A DNA stretch of 64,000 bases from Zoogloea sp. 1C4 (GTDB lineage Bacteria; Pseudomonadota; Gammaproteobacteria; Burkholderiales; Rhodocyclaceae): contig NZ_SSXU01000004.1 in the NCBI RefSeq assembly GCF_009469605.1, forward strand, positions 124,001-188,000, written 5' to 3'. A program made the position numbers and the translations under genes. This document shows, in pieces, positions 32,301 to 44,643 of the stretch. Numbering within the stretch: position 1 is the first letter of the stretch; each line of letters begins with the position of its first letter. The notes under the pieces were generated by a model. It was not told where the DNA came from. It was given only the letters and a program-made list of their open reading frames with translations, and made no database searches.

Positions 32301-34322
32301 TCAGAAACCCAGCCTGGCGGTGAGCATTGCGGTCCGCCCCAGCTGCGGCATCGTCCAGCGCGCGCCGGCAACGGTCGTGTCGCCGGCGGCGGGCTCGCTG
32401 AAGCGGACATCGAAAAGGTTGTACAGGCCCAGCGCCAGCTCCCACGCCTGACCGGCTGGCAGGTAGCGCAGGTTGAGGTTGGCGATGGCGTAGTCGGGGA
32501 CACGCCGCCCGCCGTCACCGGTGAGCCGGGTGCTGACGTACTGGCCCTCGAGGCCGGCGATGAAACCGCCGCCCAGTTCGGCGCCCAGATTGGCCTTGAG
32601 CATGTGGCGCGGCGCGTTCTCCGGACGGCCGCCGTCGCCCCGGGGCTGCTGGAAGGTGTAGCCGGTGCGCAGGCTGTAGCGGTCGAGCCAGCGCTGCTCG
32701 TACTCCAGCTCCAGCCCCTGCCCGGTGAGCGGCCCGCTGTTGCGCACCACGCCGGTGTCGGCGTCCGGGGCGATCAGGTCCTTCAGGCGGAACAGATAGG
32801 CCGAAGCCATCAGCCGGCCGTTGCCGATCCGTTTTTCCCATGCCGCCTCGACCGACTGCATGCGCTCGGAGCGGAGCACGGGGTTGCCGTAGATGTAGGT
32901 CGGGGTGGTGTAGAAGCGCTCGAACACCGTCGGATCGCGGAAGGCGCTGGCGTAGAGCAGCTTGAAGATGCCGGCGTTTGCGGTTTCGTGGACCAGCCCG
33001 ACGCGGGGGCTCCAGTGACGGTTGCCGCCAAAGCGCTGGTCGAAGCGCATCCCGAGGGTGAGCAAGGTGGCCGGGCCCAGGTTGATCTCGTTCTGGGCAT
33101 ACAGGTTGAACAGGCGACTTTGCTCGCGGCTGTCGAGGCAAGGGCTTGTCGACAGGCCGTAGCAGCCGTAGCCCGGGTCGGCGTTCTTCTGGTCCTGGCG
33201 CAGGTTCTCGCGCAGCTCGGCGCCGACCGTCCAGCGCTGGCCGGCCAGCGCACGGCTGACCACCCGCCCCTCCATGCCCCACCACTCGCCCACCACGTCG
33301 TCCCGGTTGAGGACGTAATCGGGGGCTTCGGTGTAGGGAAACACGCCCCGGTAACGATAGCGGCCGAAATACACCCGCTCGTGCACCGTGGTGTCACTGT
33401 CCAGCGCCTGCACGGCGCCGAGTTCGGCCAGGGTGAAGACGTCCTTCTCCCGGTGCGCCGGGTCGTTGAAATCGGTGGTGTAGCTGCCGGTGGGCACGAT
33501 GCGGTCCCGCTCGGAGTGGGTCAGCGTGGCGCGCCAGTCGTTGCTGCGCAGCTGGGCGAACAGCCGCCCGCCGGTTTCGCCGCGCAGCCGGGTGGCGCGG
33601 GTGTCGATACCGGCCGCGCCCATCTCGGGAAAATCCATCCCCTGGCCCTGGGCATTGAACCCGCTGGCCGACACCAGGTAGCCGATGCCACCATCGGTCT
33701 CGCCGCCGCGGGTCAGGCGGGCGCGACGGTCCAGGCCGCTACCGAGCGACAGGGCCGCCTCGTTGCCGTTCAGGCTGTCGCCGCTGCGGGTGACCAGATT
33801 GACCACCCCGAACATCGAATCGCCGCCATACACCGAGGCGCTGGGCCCGCGGATCACCTCGATGCGCTCGACGAGGTCGAGATCGAGGGGAAAGGCCGAA
33901 TCCACCGGCACGCTGGCAAAGACGTTCTCATTGACGCTCATCCCGTCGATGAGCACCTGGAAGCGCTGGCGGTAATCCCCCGGCGCCGACACGCCGCGCA
34001 CGCCGGCGTACGAATAGGTGTGGTCGTCGGTGACGGTGAAGCCCTGCAGCGAGCGCAGCACGTCGGCCAGGGTGCGCCAGCCAAAAGTGCGGATGTCGGC
34101 GCGGGTGACGATGGAGATCGCCGACGGGGAATGTTCGGCGTCCTCGGCAAACTTGGGCGTGGCGAGGATGCGCACCTCGGCCAGCTCTTCGAGGGACATG
34201 GCGATGCCGTCGAGCCGGGCGGCGGCCAGGGCGGGCAGCGGCGCCAGGGTGGCGGCGAGCAGCGCCGCGAGCACACGCAGGCGGGGCGGCGGGGCACGGC
34301 GGAGGCGAGGTATGGGCATCAT
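32301..34322 (-). CDS. TonB-dependent outer-membrane receptor
   Basis: A 673-residue receptor. Residues 1-33 are a signal peptide (ALLAATLAPLPALAAA). The plug begins with the SLEELAEVRIL segment and contains RTLADVLRSLQGFTV, VLIDGMSVNE and ERIEVIRGPSASVYGGDSMF. The remainder is a barrel that ends in Phe (ARLGF), the normal outer-membrane sorting signal. The ligand is not deducible. The ATG overlaps the stop of the preceding REC-PAS-GGDEF-EAL gene (ATGA), so it is translationally coupled to a signalling operon, which is unusual for a nutrient receptor. Confidence 0.93.
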   Translation of the reverse strand: MMPIPRLRRAPPPRLRVLAALLAATLAPLPALAAARLDGIAMSLEELAEVRILATPKFAEDAEHSPSAISIVTRADIRTFGWRTLADVLRSLQGFTVTDDHTYSYAGVRGVSAPGDYRQRFQVLIDGMSVNENVFASVPVDSAFPLDLDLVERIEVIRGPSASVYGGDSMFGVVNLVTRSGDSLNGNEAALSLGSGLDRRARLTRGGETDGGIGYLVSASGFNAQGQGMDFPEMGAAGIDTRATRLRGETGGRLFAQLRSNDWRATLTHSERDRIVPTGSYTTDFNDPAHREKDVFTLAELGAVQALDSDTTVHERVYFGRYRYRGVFPYTEAPDYVLNRDDVVGEWWGMEGRVVSRALAGQRWTVGAELRENLRQDQKNADPGYGCYGLSTSPCLDSREQSRLFNLYAQNEINLGPATLLTLGMRFDQRFGGNRHWSPRVGLVHETANAGIFKLLYASAFRDPTVFERFYTTPTYIYGNPVLRSERMQSVEAAWEKRIGNGRLMASAYLFRLKDLIAPDADTGVVRNSGPLTGQGLELEYEQRWLDRYSLRTGYTFQQPRGDGGRPENAPRHMLKANLGAELGGGFIAGLEGQYVSTRLTGDGGRRVPDYAIANLNLRYLPAGQAWELALGLYNLFDVRFSEPAAGDTTVAGARWTMPQLGRTAMLTARLGF

Positions 34323-36440
34323 GATGCGGATGCACTCCGGAAAGGTCGGGCAATGTAGGTGGCGAAATCCGCCGCCGGCATCGGCCGGCCATACAGAAAG
34401 CCTTGAAGGATGTGGCAGCCGAGGCGGCGCAGGTGGCCGGCCTGGGCCTCGGTTTCGACCCCTTCGGCCACCACCGCCAGCCCCAGCGCCCGGCCGAGCC
34501 CGACGATGGCGCTCACCAGCGCCTGGTTGCCGGGGTTGCTGTCCAGGTCGGTGACGAAGGAGCGATCGACCTTGATCTCGTCGATGGGGAAGCGCTGGAG
34601 GTAGCCGAGGGACGAATAGCCGGTGCCGAAGTCGTCGAGGGAGATCCCGATCTGGCGCTCGCGCAGGGCGTTGAGCACCTGCAGCGCGGCCACGTGGTCG
34701 TGCATCAGGGTGCCTTCGGTGATCTCGACGACCAGCTGCGTCGCCGGCACGCCGGTGCGCGCAAGCACCTCGTCGATCAGCCGCACCACCCCGCCGCCAT
34801 AGAAGCTGTGGGCCGACATGTTGATGCTGACCCGCCCCGGCGTGAGCCCCGCGGCCCGCCACGCGGCGATCTGATCCACCGCCCGGGCCAGCAGCCAGTC
34901 GGTCATCGGCCGGATGAGGCCGCTCTGTTCGGCCAGCGGGATGAACTCGCCGGGGCTGACCATGCCGCGCTCCGGGTGCTGCCAGCGCAGCAACACCTCG
35001 GCGCCGACCGGTGCCCCGGAGAGGGCGTCCACCTTGGGCTGGAAATACAGTTCGAGCTGGTCTCCGTGGTCGATGGCCACGCGGAGCTGGCGCTCCAGCA
35101 AGTGGCGGGCGGCCAGCTCGGCCTCGTGGGCGGGATCGAAGAACACCACCCGGTTGCCGCCCTCGACGGCGCCGCGGATGGCGCTGCGCATGGCGCAGTG
35201 GATCAGCCCATGGACATCGCGGGCGTCGGCCGGGCTGCGGCTCACGCCGATGGCGGGAGCCAGGCTGAAGGCCTCGCCCGGATCGTCGGCGGCCACTTCC
35301 AGCGGTGCGGCGATGGCCGCCAGCAGGGCCTCGGCGAAGCGCGCGAGCGCCGGCAGCGAATGGTCACCCGGAAGGCTCAGCATGAAATCGGCCTCGTCGT
35401 AGCGGCCCAGACCGACGCCTGCCAGGGCGTCGTCCGGCAGCCCGGCCAGGGCGGCGGCATCGGCGGCCAGAAAACGCCGCAGCCGCTCCACGAAGGCCCG
35501 CAGCGCCGCATCCGCGCGGGCCTGGCCAAACAGCAGGGCAAACTTGCGCAAGCCGGTGAGATGGACGAAGAACAGGTTGAGGACACCAGCCGCCCCGTCG
35601 GGCCCGGCCATCTCGTCGGCCATCAGCTCGACCATCCGCGAGCGGTTGCGCAGCCCGGTGAGGGGATCGAACCACGCCAGCCGACGCACCTGGGCCTCCA
35701 CCTCGACGCGCTTGGTGATGTCCTGGGTGTAGCCGTGGGCGCCGGGCGGGGCGTCGGGGGCGTTGGGGTAGCCGACCTCCAGCAGGTGGGTGACGGCGCC
35801 GTCGGGCCCCACCAGCCGGTATTCGATCTCATAGCCGGCGCCGCCCCGCAGCCCGGCCCGGGCCGCCTCGACCCGCGCCCGATCCTCGGGATGGACGCGG
35901 GCCAGCAGCGCGCTGGCCGGACGCGGCGGCCGGCCGATGCCCAGCAGCGCCCGGAACTGCTCCGAACACTCGAGCAAGGCCCCGCTGCTGTCCAGCGTCC
36001 AGTCGCCCAGCCCGGCCAGCTTCTGGGTGTTGAGCAGGGTCTCGCGGCTCGTCATGAGCTGCTGGAAGGTCATCGCCGAGCGCAGCAGGTGGCGCACCCG
36101 GTGCGGCAGCAGCGGCATGTTGAGGGGCTTGGTGATGAAGTCGGTGGCGCCGCTGAAATAGGCCTCGTCGATGGATTTCTGGTCGTCGAGCGCCGTGAGC
36201 ATCACGATCGGCAGGTGCTCGTAGCGGGCATCGGCGCGCAGCCGGCGGCAGGCTTCGTAACCGCTCATGCCGGGCATCACCACGTCGAGGAGGATCAGGT
36301 CGGGGCGGAAATCGTCGGCCAGGAGCGCAAAGGCCGCCTCGGCCGATTCGGCGGAGCGCACCGTGAAACCCTGGGCCTGCAGCACCTTGTCGGTGATGAT
36401 GCGGGTCACCGGTTCGTCGTCCACCACCAGCACGCGCACT

Positions 36441-36448
<8 letters not shown>
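34319..36448 (-). CDS. Response regulator with PAS, degenerate GGDEF and EAL domains
   Basis: A 709-residue cytoplasmic output protein. The receiver (residues 1-125) has DD10-11, the acceptor Asp in [10 protein letters not shown] and the Lys in FITKPLN. A PAS domain follows (about 140-255). The GGDEF site reads GRYDEADF, so the catalytic motif is lost. The EAL domain appears active: [37 protein letters not shown] and EGVETEAQ. It should therefore break down cyclic di-GMP when phosphorylated. Its start overlaps the hybrid kinase by eight bases, which supports a cognate phosphorelay. Confidence 0.92.
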
Positions 36449-39202
<2,754 letters not shown>

Positions 39203-39206
<4 letters not shown>

Positions 39207-39808
39207 CGATGGCCTCCGACAACGTCCCGCGCAAGCCGCAGCATCTGCGGGCTGACCTTCAGCCCGGCCCGCTGCAGCACGGGCAGATTCACGTCGAACA
39301 CCAGCCGGTTGTCCACCCGCACCAGAGCCACGCCGCCGCCCTGCTCGACAAAACGGGCGTTCTCGCCGACGGTGAGCACCGGCTGCCGGCCCAGGTTGCG
39401 GATCGCGCCGGCAAAGCGCTCTTCGTCGCCGTCCGGCACGAACACCTCCTGGCAGTCGGCCAGTTGCTCGGGCTGGCTGACCCGGCGGATGCGGATCTCC
39501 CGCCCCTGGATCAGCCGCCCTTCGTAGGACGCCAGCGGCCCGGCCAGGCTGTCACGGCCGAGCACACAGATGTTGGCCCCCGTGATGGCGGCGGGCCATT
39601 CGACGTATTTCAGGAAATTGACCAGATACGCGGCCCGGAGCTGGGCCTCGGACGCCGTCTCGGCCGCGGCGCCCCCCGGAAAGCAGGCCGCCAGCAACAG
39701 CAGGCCCGCAAGCGCAAGCCGGCTCAGGCGCGGAACCCGGCGCGGCGGCGTGGAGAAGGAAGAGGCCCCCACCGCAACGACGCCCGGAGGGTTGAGCCCC
39801 GGCGTCAT
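39203..39808 (-). CDS. YfiR-like periplasmic protein (DUF4154)
   Basis: A 201-residue exported protein. The signal segment [19 protein letters not shown] could be a lipobox (LAAC, Cys 42) or a normal signal peptide. The mature part has the DUF4154/YfiR pattern: [23 protein letters not shown], a GREI strand, then CQEVFV and a conserved end with [10 protein letters not shown] and [10 protein letters not shown]. Cys 81 and Cys 119 match the first disulfide of YfiR; the second pair is absent. YfiR represses the CHASE8 protein YfiN in other bacteria, so this protein probably binds the CHASE8 kinase encoded next. The ATG start at 39808 has an N-terminal extension of about 27 residues. Confidence 0.85.
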
Positions 39809-39896
39809 CGGTCAGGCCGAAAAATGCGCGCAAATCATGACGGAGATAACGGCCGGACGGGTCGATTCTTGACCCCGCCCGGCCCTCCGTCAGTGC

Positions 39897-41177
39897 TCAG
39901 CCCTTGCCCGGCAGGCCCACCAGCACGGCACGGAAATCATTGACGTTGGTGAGCGTCGGGCCGGTGACGAGGGCGTCGCCCAGCGCCCCGAAGAAGCCAT
40001 GCCCGTCGTTGGCGTCGAGGCTGTCGCGAGGGCGGATGCCCAGCGCCCAGGCGCGGGCGAGGGTGTCCGGGGTGACGAAGGCGCCGGCGATGTCCTCCAG
40101 GCCGTCCACGCCGTCGGTGTCACCGGCCACCGCGAAGATGTCCGGCGCCCCGTCGAGGGCCAGGGCGAGGCCGAGCAGGAACTCCACGTTGCGCCCGCCG
40201 CGCCCCGCGCCGCGCACGGTGACGGTCGTCTCGCCGCCCGACAGCAGCACGCAGGGCGCGCCGGCCGGCTGGCCATGGCGCTTTGCCTGGAGGGCAATGG
40301 CGGCGATCACCTTGGCCACGTCGCGGGCTTCGCCCTCGATGCTGTCGCCGAGGATCACCGGCGTGACGCCGGCCTTGCGAGCCACCTCTGCGGCGGCCTC
40401 GAGGGCCATCTGCGGGGTGGCGATGAGGTGGGTCTCGACCCGGGCGAGGCGCGGGTCATCCGGCTTCACCGTCTCGCCCTCGCCGGTCTCGAGCAGCCAG
40501 CGGGCGCCCTTGGGCAGCTCGATGGCGTAGCGGCGGACGATGTCGAGGGCGTCGGCGCAGGTGGTGGGGTCGCCCACCGTGGGGCCGGAGGCGATGTCCA
40601 CCGGGTTGTCGCCGGGCACGTCGGAGATCAGCAGATTGACCACCCGCGCCGGATGGAAGGCCGCCGCCAGCCGGCCGCCCTTGACCGCCGACAGGTGGCG
40701 ACGCACGCAGTTGATCTCGGAGATGGTCGCGCCGCTTTTGAGCAGCGCCCGGGAGATGGCCTGCTTGTCCTGCAGCATCATGTTGTCGCCGGGCAGCGGC
40801 AACAGAGCCGAGCCGCCGCCGGAGATCAGGCAGATCACCAGATCGTCGGCGGTCACCTGGCGCCCCATGTCGAGCATGCGGCCCGCCGCGGCGCGGCCGG
40901 CGCCATCCGGCACCGGGTGGGCGGCCTGGACGATCTGGATGCGCTCGCAGGGCACGGCGTGGCCGTAGCGGGTGACGACGAGGCCGGTGAGCTCGCCCGG
41001 CCAGTGACGTTCGAGCACCCGGGCCATCTCGGCCGAGGCCTTGCCGGCGCCGATCACGATGGTGCGGCCCTTCTTGGGCGGTTTGGGCAGGAAGCGGGGC
41101 AGACAATGCTCGGGCTGGGCGGCATTGACGGCTGCGGTGAACATCCGCGTCAGCAGGTCGCGGGGGGAAATCGACAT
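39897..41177 (-). CDS. Glycerate 2-kinase / hydroxypyruvate reductase-annotated MOFRL family enzyme
   Basis: A 426-residue protein of the glycerate kinase GckA/TtuD group. The nucleotide region is IVIGAGKASAEMA; GGGSALLPLP and RRHLSAVKGGRLA form the substrate pocket; the C-terminal MOFRL domain is LLSGGETTVTVRG to GDTDGVDG. The family phosphorylates D-glycerate at C2 and feeds glycolysis. It follows nudC after 19 bases on the same strand, so the two may be co-transcribed. Old annotations call such proteins hydroxypyruvate reductase. Confidence 0.92.
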   Translation of the reverse strand: MSISPRDLLTRMFTAAVNAAQPEHCLPRFLPKPPKKGRTIVIGAGKASAEMARVLERHWPGELTGLVVTRYGHAVPCERIQIVQAAHPVPDGAGRAAAGRMLDMGRQVTADDLVICLISGGGSALLPLPGDNMMLQDKQAISRALLKSGATISEINCVRRHLSAVKGGRLAAAFHPARVVNLLISDVPGDNPVDIASGPTVGDPTTCADALDIVRRYAIELPKGARWLLETGEGETVKPDDPRLARVETHLIATPQMALEAAAEVARKAGVTPVILGDSIEGEARDVAKVIAAIALQAKRHGQPAGAPCVLLSGGETTVTVRGAGRGGRNVEFLLGLALALDGAPDIFAVAGDTDGVDGLEDIAGAFVTPDTLARAWALGIRPRDSLDANDGHGFFGALGDALVTGPTLTNVNDFRAVLVGLPGKG

Positions 41178-41196
41178 CGGTTGTCTCCGGGGCGGG

Positions 41197-42021
41197 TCAG
41201 GCGCCGTCCGGCCAAGGGCGGCCGTGGCGTTTGCAGAAGTCCTGGATCAGCCAGAACGACAGGGTTGAACTGAAGCGGAAGGTCTTGGGCAACCGATCCA
41301 CATGAAAGAAGGCGGCGTCCTCGATCTCGCGCGGGTCGCAGACGATCTCGCCGCCGGCCCACTGGGCCTGGAAACCGAGCATCAGCGAATGGGGAAACGG
41401 CCACGGCTGGCTGGTGAAGTAGCGCACGTCGCGGATGGCCAGAGCGGTCTCCTCGAAGATCTCCCGGTGCACGGCCTGCTCGGCGCTCTCGCCGGCATCC
41501 ACGAAACCGGCCAGCACGCTGTAGACGCCCGGCGGGAAGTGATGGGAGCGCCCGAGGAGGATCTCCTCGCCGCGCTCGACGGCCATGATCACCACCGGCG
41601 AGACGCGCGGAAAGTGCTCGCGGCCGCAGGCATCGTTGCTGCAGTGGCGCACGATCCCCGCGCCACGGTGCTCGGTGGGCGCGCCGCAGCTGCCGCAGAA
41701 GCGGTGGGTGCGATCCCATTCGAGCACCTCCAGCGCCCGCGACAAGGGCGTGCGGGCCGGGAGCGGCAGGCTGTCGTAGAGGCGCTTCGGGTCGCCGAAG
41801 AAGCCGCCGAAGGGCGCATCCAGCGGCAGCTCGACGGCAAAGCACGGCATGCCGTCGAACTCGCCCACCTGCAGCGCCGGCAGCGGATCGAGCCCGAGCA
41901 GCGGGTTGGGGCCGCAGGGCACGCCGCCCGTCTCGTCGAGAAGGACTTCCCGGCCGCGCTGGACGAACCACCAGCCTCGGGCGTCGGCGAGTTGATCGGT
42001 ATCGGAAAGAGGCGAATTCAT
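41197..42021 (-). CDS. nudC: NAD+ diphosphatase / NADH pyrophosphatase
   Basis: A 274-residue Nudix enzyme that hydrolyses NAD(H) and removes NAD caps from RNA. The zinc site is FCGSCG and HCSNDACG. The Nudix box is GFVDAGESAEQAVHREIFEE followed by TAL, where the usual final Gly is Ala. The diagnostic NudC motif SQPWPFPHS follows. The start MNSPLSDTDQ at 42021 is where similarity begins; the frame is open for another 26 codons upstream. Confidence 0.93.
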   Translation of the reverse strand: MNSPLSDTDQLADARGWWFVQRGREVLLDETGGVPCGPNPLLGLDPLPALQVGEFDGMPCFAVELPLDAPFGGFFGDPKRLYDSLPLPARTPLSRALEVLEWDRTHRFCGSCGAPTEHRGAGIVRHCSNDACGREHFPRVSPVVIMAVERGEEILLGRSHHFPPGVYSVLAGFVDAGESAEQAVHREIFEETALAIRDVRYFTSQPWPFPHSLMLGFQAQWAGGEIVCDPREIEDAAFFHVDRLPKTFRFSSTLSFWLIQDFCKRHGRPWPDGA

Positions 42022-42358
42022 CGGCAGATGGGCTTCGGGTGGTCGGGGGATATCAGGATTGTAGGCAAAGCGCGCGCCGCCGGGGGGCTCGCAGCGCACT
42101 GCAACACGGCTCGAAAGTACCCATTATGAATCACCCGGGGCATTACCTTCGATATATTTCGAAAGGCATAGGGGGTAGCGCCGTGATTTCACCCGGCGAA
42201 AGAACGCGGCGGCGCCTCCGGCGAGCCGGAAGAAGTTCGGGCAGAAAAGCGGGGGTCAGCGGCCGGATGACGCCCGGCGTGGGCCATGAAGGCGCGTGCC
42301 GAGGCCCCGGATCAGCCTCGGCCAGCCCGGGATCTGCGCTGCAAAGCGCGACGTGCGT
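42022..42358. other. Intergenic region, 337 bp
   Basis: This gap separates two minus-strand genes, nudC and nsrR. It contains a near-palindrome TTCGA-N6-TCGAA at 42148-42163, extended by CC and GG on both sides, and a CATAAT that could serve as a -10 for nudC. The part close to nsrR is very GC-rich and has no reading frame of note. No RNA gene is recognisable. Confidence 0.5.
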
Positions 42359-42832
42359 TCAGCCGTCGGCGGGGGCGCCGCGGTCGGTGGCAGGCACGGG
42401 CGGGCGCTGGGGCATGAAGAGGATCTGCCGCTGGGCGGGCCCCAGCAGCTGGGCGAGGGTCACCTTGTCCAGCGACGCGAAGAAGGCCTCCAGCGCGTCG
42501 TCGAGCACGCCCCGCAGCTTGCAGCTCGAGGTGAGCAGGCAGCGGCTGGTGTCGGTGAAGCATTCCACCAGCGACAGGTCGGTCTCCATCTTGCGCACCA
42601 CGTCGCCAATGCCGATCCCCGCTGGCGGCCGGGCCAGACGCAGGCCGCCGCCCTTGCCGCGGATGCCTTCCACAAAACCATTGCGGATCAGCTGATTGAC
42701 CACCTTCATCAGGTGACTGCGCGAGATGTCGAAGCGCTCGGAGATTTCCTGGATCGTCGGCAGGCGCTCGTCGTTGGAGGCCAGGTAGATCAGGACGCGC
42801 AGAGCGTAGTCCGTGTGCAGGGTGATGTGCAT
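42359..42832 (-). CDS. nsrR: NsrR-type Rrf2 repressor (NO-sensing)
   Basis: A 157-residue Rrf2-family regulator. The winged helix (residues 1-75) starts MHITLHTDYALRVLIYLA and has the recognition part SRSHLMKVVNQL and GKGGGLRLA. Three cysteines, in VECFTDTSRCLLTSSCKL, have the spacing of the [2Fe-2S]/[4Fe-4S] site of NsrR rather than of IscR. NsrR represses NO-detoxification genes and is relieved by NO. The gene fits the nitrate and NO reductases in the window. It shares an intergenic region with the divergent aldolase-like gene, which carries a matching operator half-site. A perfect TATAAT (42877-42882, minus strand) may be its -10. Confidence 0.88.
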   Translation of the reverse strand: MHITLHTDYALRVLIYLASNDERLPTIQEISERFDISRSHLMKVVNQLIRNGFVEGIRGKGGGLRLARPPAGIGIGDVVRKMETDLSLVECFTDTSRCLLTSSCKLRGVLDDALEAFFASLDKVTLAQLLGPAQRQILFMPQRPPVPATDRGAPADG

Positions 42833-42876
42833 GGTCGGCGGTCGCGATCCGGGGACGTGGGGTGATTGACCCTTCG

Positions 42877-42882
42877 ATTATA
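42877..42882 (-). promoter_or_regulatory. Putative -10 hexamer of nsrR
   Basis: TATAAT on the minus strand lies 45-50 bases before the nsrR ATG. No good -35 sequence is seen at the expected distance, so the promoter may need help or use another element. Confidence 0.45.
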
Positions 42883-42909
42883 GGGGATTTCCGTAAAGAT
42901 TCATTTTCG

Positions 42910-42944
42910 TTGACTCTTTAAAAGATGCATTCTAGAGTCCACTT
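42910..42944 (+). promoter_or_regulatory. Sigma-70 promoter with NsrR operator in its spacer
   Basis: TTGACT (42910-42915), a 17-base spacer and TAGAGT (42933-42938) form a sigma-70 promoter about 30 bases before the ATG at 42969. The spacer and -10 region carry AAGATGCATTC (42922-42932), a near-exact NsrR half-site (consensus AAGATGCYTTT). The second half, ending CACTT at 42944, is degenerate. Bound NsrR would cover the promoter. Confidence 0.65.
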
Positions 42945-42968
42945 CAAACAACCCCAACGGAGAGCGCC

Positions 42969-43631
42969 ATGATCGAGAAGAAGGACACCCCGCCCGAACA
43001 CCCCGTGGTCGAGCAGGCCTGCGCCGTGATGCGGCGGGCCTACGAGCTGGGCTGGATCAGCACCCGCGACGGCAACGTGTCGGTGGCGATGACCGACCGC
43101 CGCGGCTTTCTGGTGTCGGCCAGCGGCGTGATCAAGCACGCGCTGGTGCCCACCCAGTTCGTGTTCGTCCCGGCCGACCAGACGCCCGCGCCGGACGCCT
43201 GGCCGCGGCCGTCGGGCGAACTGGAACTCCACCGCCGCCTGCAGGCCCTGTTCGCCAGCCGCAACCTCACGGTGCTGCACCTGCACCCGACCCACATCGT
43301 CGCGGCGCTCTACGCGGGGCACCGGCTGGCCGAGCTGTCGGCGGACTTCCCGGAGGTCACCCGCTACACCCGGGTCGGGCCTGACGTGCCGGCCCTGCCC
43401 GCCACCAGCGAGGAACTTGCCGAAGCCTGCGAGGCCGCGTTCAAGCCGGCCCTCGGCCCGGCGCCTCACATCGTCGGGCTCGACCGCCACGGCGTGGTGG
43501 CCGTCGGCAAGACGCCCTGGGAAGCCTTTGAACACGTGGAGCGGCTGGAGCACATCTGCCGCATCGCCCTCACCGCCGGCCAGCCGGCCACCGCCACCCA
43601 AGGAGCCCACCATGCCCAAGCCCGCCCCTGA
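42969..43631 (+). CDS. Class II aldolase/adducin family protein
   Basis: A 220-residue protein of the class II aldolase fold. It has the zinc-site pattern HLHPTHIVAAL and the second His in IVGLDRHGVVAVGKTPWEA. The Asn-Gly region near the N-terminus is RDGNVSVAM, and SASGVIKHAL fits the substrate loop. Typical substrates are fuculose or ribulose phosphates. The protein is a little short and its true substrate is unknown. The start has CGGAGAG upstream. Its 3' end overlaps the next gene by 20 bases. A promoter with an NsrR-like half-site suggests it is induced by NO, which is unexpected for a sugar aldolase. Confidence 0.85.
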   Translation: MIEKKDTPPEHPVVEQACAVMRRAYELGWISTRDGNVSVAMTDRRGFLVSASGVIKHALVPTQFVFVPADQTPAPDAWPRPSGELELHRRLQALFASRNLTVLHLHPTHIVAALYAGHRLAELSADFPEVTRYTRVGPDVPALPATSEELAEACEAAFKPALGPAPHIVGLDRHGVVAVGKTPWEAFEHVERLEHICRIALTAGQPATATQGAHHAQARP

Positions 43632-43830
43632 CCCGCGCCGGGTGCTCACCACCGGCCGGGCGATGATGGTCGTCGCCGGCCTCGGGATGATCGCCTCGAC
43701 CGCCATCGCCTACCCGCTGGCCGACCGCTTCAGCATGGGCATCCAGATCGCCGGACACCTGGCGCTGCCCGTGTCGGCGGCCTTCTTCAAGCTCGGCTAC
43801 GTGGCGATCCTGGCCGCCCAGCCCACCTAA
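43612..43830 (+). CDS. Small two-segment membrane protein
   Basis: A 72-residue protein with two hydrophobic segments (residues 17-34 and 43-66) that starts at ATG 43612 with AAGGAG upstream. The start lies inside the end of the aldolase-like gene, so the two are translationally linked. A positively charged N-terminus (MPKPAPDPRR) suggests the N-in orientation. It has no known motif. Because of the shared promoter it may respond to NO. Its stop codon overlaps the stop of the opposite-strand hydrolase gene by four bases. Confidence 0.7.
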   Translation: MPKPAPDPRRVLTTGRAMMVVAGLGMIASTAIAYPLADRFSMGIQIAGHLALPVSAAFFKLGYVAILAAQPT

Positions 43831-44609
43831 CGCGCGTTGCGCGCCGCCTGGTGGAAGGCATCGAGCAGCGGGGCGCAGTCGAGCAGGCGTGTCGCGCCGG
43901 CGGCGTGGAACTCGGGGTGCCATTGCACCCCGACCACGAAGCGGTGGCCGGAGTGCCTGATCGCCTCGATCATCCCGTCCTCGGGGGCCGTGGCCTCGAC
44001 GACCAGATCGCGTCCCAGGGCACGGACGCACTGGTGGTGGATGGACACCACCTCCCCGCCACCCGGCGATCCGAACCACCGGGCGAACTGCCCGCCCTCG
44101 GTGAAGACCACTCCGTGACTGTGCATGTCATAGGCGTCGGCCTGATGCATGACGCCGGCCCCGAACTGGGTCGGGATGTCCTGGTGAAGCGAGCCCCCGA
44201 AGGCGACGTTGATCAGCTGCATGCCCCGGCAGATCCCCAGTACCGGCTTGCCCGCCTCGACAAACTCGTGCAGCAACTCCATCTCGTAGGCGTCCCGCAC
44301 CCGGTCACCGGCCCAATCCGCCCGGAGAGGCTGCTCGCCGTAGGCTTCGGGGCTGACGTCAGCCCCGCCCTGGAGGACGAGCCCGTCGAGAAAATCCGCG
44401 TAATCCCGCAGACGGATGTCGCTGCGGTGGATCGGCCCGTCCTTGAGGATGGACGGCACCATCAGGACCAGCACGTTGCGGGACATCACCCAGTGGGCGA
44501 TGGATTGCTCCAGCACCTGCAGCGTCTTCGACTGGAGACCGGTCGCGCCGTCCTGGGGATGGAACAGCCTCGCTGACAGGCCAATCCTGATTGTGGCATT
44601 GCGGGCCAT
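43827..44609 (-). CDS. Gamma-glutamyl-GABA-hydrolase-like class I glutamine amidotransferase
   Basis: A 260-residue peptidase of the PuuD/peptidase C26 group. The oxyanion strand is DGLVLQGGADVSPEAYGE, the nucleophile elbow is VLGICRGMQLINVAFGG with the catalytic Cys, and the His-Glu pair is in GVQWHPEFH. Members cleave gamma-glutamyl amide bonds, for example gamma-glutamyl-GABA. The start MARNATIRIG at 44609 is supported by GGAGG upstream. It follows the MarR gene by 34 bases on the same strand, so it probably belongs to the MarR regulon. Confidence 0.88.
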   Translation of the reverse strand: MARNATIRIGLSARLFHPQDGATGLQSKTLQVLEQSIAHWVMSRNVLVLMVPSILKDGPIHRSDIRLRDYADFLDGLVLQGGADVSPEAYGEQPLRADWAGDRVRDAYEMELLHEFVEAGKPVLGICRGMQLINVAFGGSLHQDIPTQFGAGVMHQADAYDMHSHGVVFTEGGQFARWFGSPGGGEVVSIHHQCVRALGRDLVVEATAPEDGMIEAIRHSGHRFVVGVQWHPEFHAAGATRLLDCAPLLDAFHQAARNAR

Positions 44610-44643
44610 GATGCCTCCTCCCGGGGCACGAGCCCCTGTTTCG

